Assembly (NCBI GenBank): GCA_012522645.1
Contig: JAAYKC010000109.1
Coordinates: forward strand, 1 to 26,724
Length of the DNA: 26,724 bases
Source of the DNA: Thermoplasmatales archaeon
GTDB taxonomy: Archaea > Thermoplasmatota > Thermoplasmata > Methanomassiliicoccales > Methanomethylophilaceae
Reading direction: 5' to 3'
The translations under genes and the position numbers were made by a program. Below are positions 26,620 through 26,724 of the stretch, in pieces. Position 1 is the stretch's first letter. Each line of letters begins with the position of its first letter. The notes below the pieces were generated by a model. The model was given only the letters and a program-made list of their open reading frames with translations, did no database searches and had not been told where the DNA came from.

Positions 26620-26724
26620 GTCAATCTTCATTTCCGTTCGATACCAGACCGAACAGATACACGATGGTTCACATCGCGCATCCCCCTCTAATCCCCCCTT
26701 CTATTTATAGGTTTAGGACTGAGC
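26620..26724 (-). promoter_or_regulatory. Distal promoter region upstream of 23S rRNA
   Basis: The last 105 bases contain no gene that I can see. At 26700-26710 the minus strand reads CCTATAAATAG, an excellent TATA box 94 bases upstream of the proximal one, which may be a second rRNA promoter or serve a small RNA. Between the two are short hairpins (CGATG/CATCG near 26653-26667 and GTTCG/CGAAC near 26634-26654). The TATA element is nearly symmetric, so it could also face a gene beyond the window end. Confidence 0.4.

Overview
This window is a gene-dense piece of an archaeal chromosome. Archaeal markers are the RNase P protein Rpp21, the large subunit of DNA polymerase D, archaeal-type NOG1, the S13-S4-S11-RpoD operon, geranylgeranyl reductase, tetraether lipid synthase, and TATA boxes about 25-30 bases ahead of start codons. 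The 23S rRNA gene has its own promoter and no 16S, tRNA or 5S gene beside it, as known from Thermoplasma. With the moderately high GC content this suggests Thermoplasmatota, perhaps Methanomassiliicoccales or an uncultured relative. That placement is inference; no methanogenesis gene is present to test it.

Layout. 1-1870 (+): rnp4, a YhbY-type RNA-binding protein and seryl-tRNA synthetase. 1867-3595 (-): a two-domain HD protein and a small membrane protein. 3721-6358 (+): an aminotransferase, an unrecognised protein and mevalonate kinase, joined by ATGA overlaps. 6399-9389 (-): tetraether synthase, a ferredoxin of 56-58 residues and geranylgeranyl reductase, in that transcription order. 9544-13572 (+): a 1342-residue membrane-anchored protein with a lamin-tail domain. 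13662-17997 (+): NOG1 and DNA polymerase D large subunit. 18031-20428 (-): rpsM-rpsD-rpsK-rpoD with a structured leader of about 120 nt. 20661-20745 (-): tRNA-Leu(CAA). 20790-22955 (-): metallo-beta-lactamase-fold hydrolase, threonylcarbamoyl-AMP synthase and methionine aminopeptidase. 23046-23351 (-): a small coiled-coil protein. 23463-26724 (-): 23S rRNA with processing stem, leader and promoters.

Function. Two themes dominate. The first is information processing: tRNA maturation and charging, t6A synthesis, N-terminal Met removal, ribosome assembly, RNA polymerase and replication. The second is membrane lipid biosynthesis: mevalonate kinase feeds isoprenoid supply, geranylgeranyl reductase saturates the chains, and tetraether synthase joins them, with a dedicated ferredoxin as the likely electron donor.

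The items most worth a second look are the lipid operon, the giant lamin-tail protein, a degenerate duplicate HD domain, and unusual bases at the peptidyl-transferase centre of the 23S rRNA. I see no CRISPR array, insertion sequence, prophage or intein.
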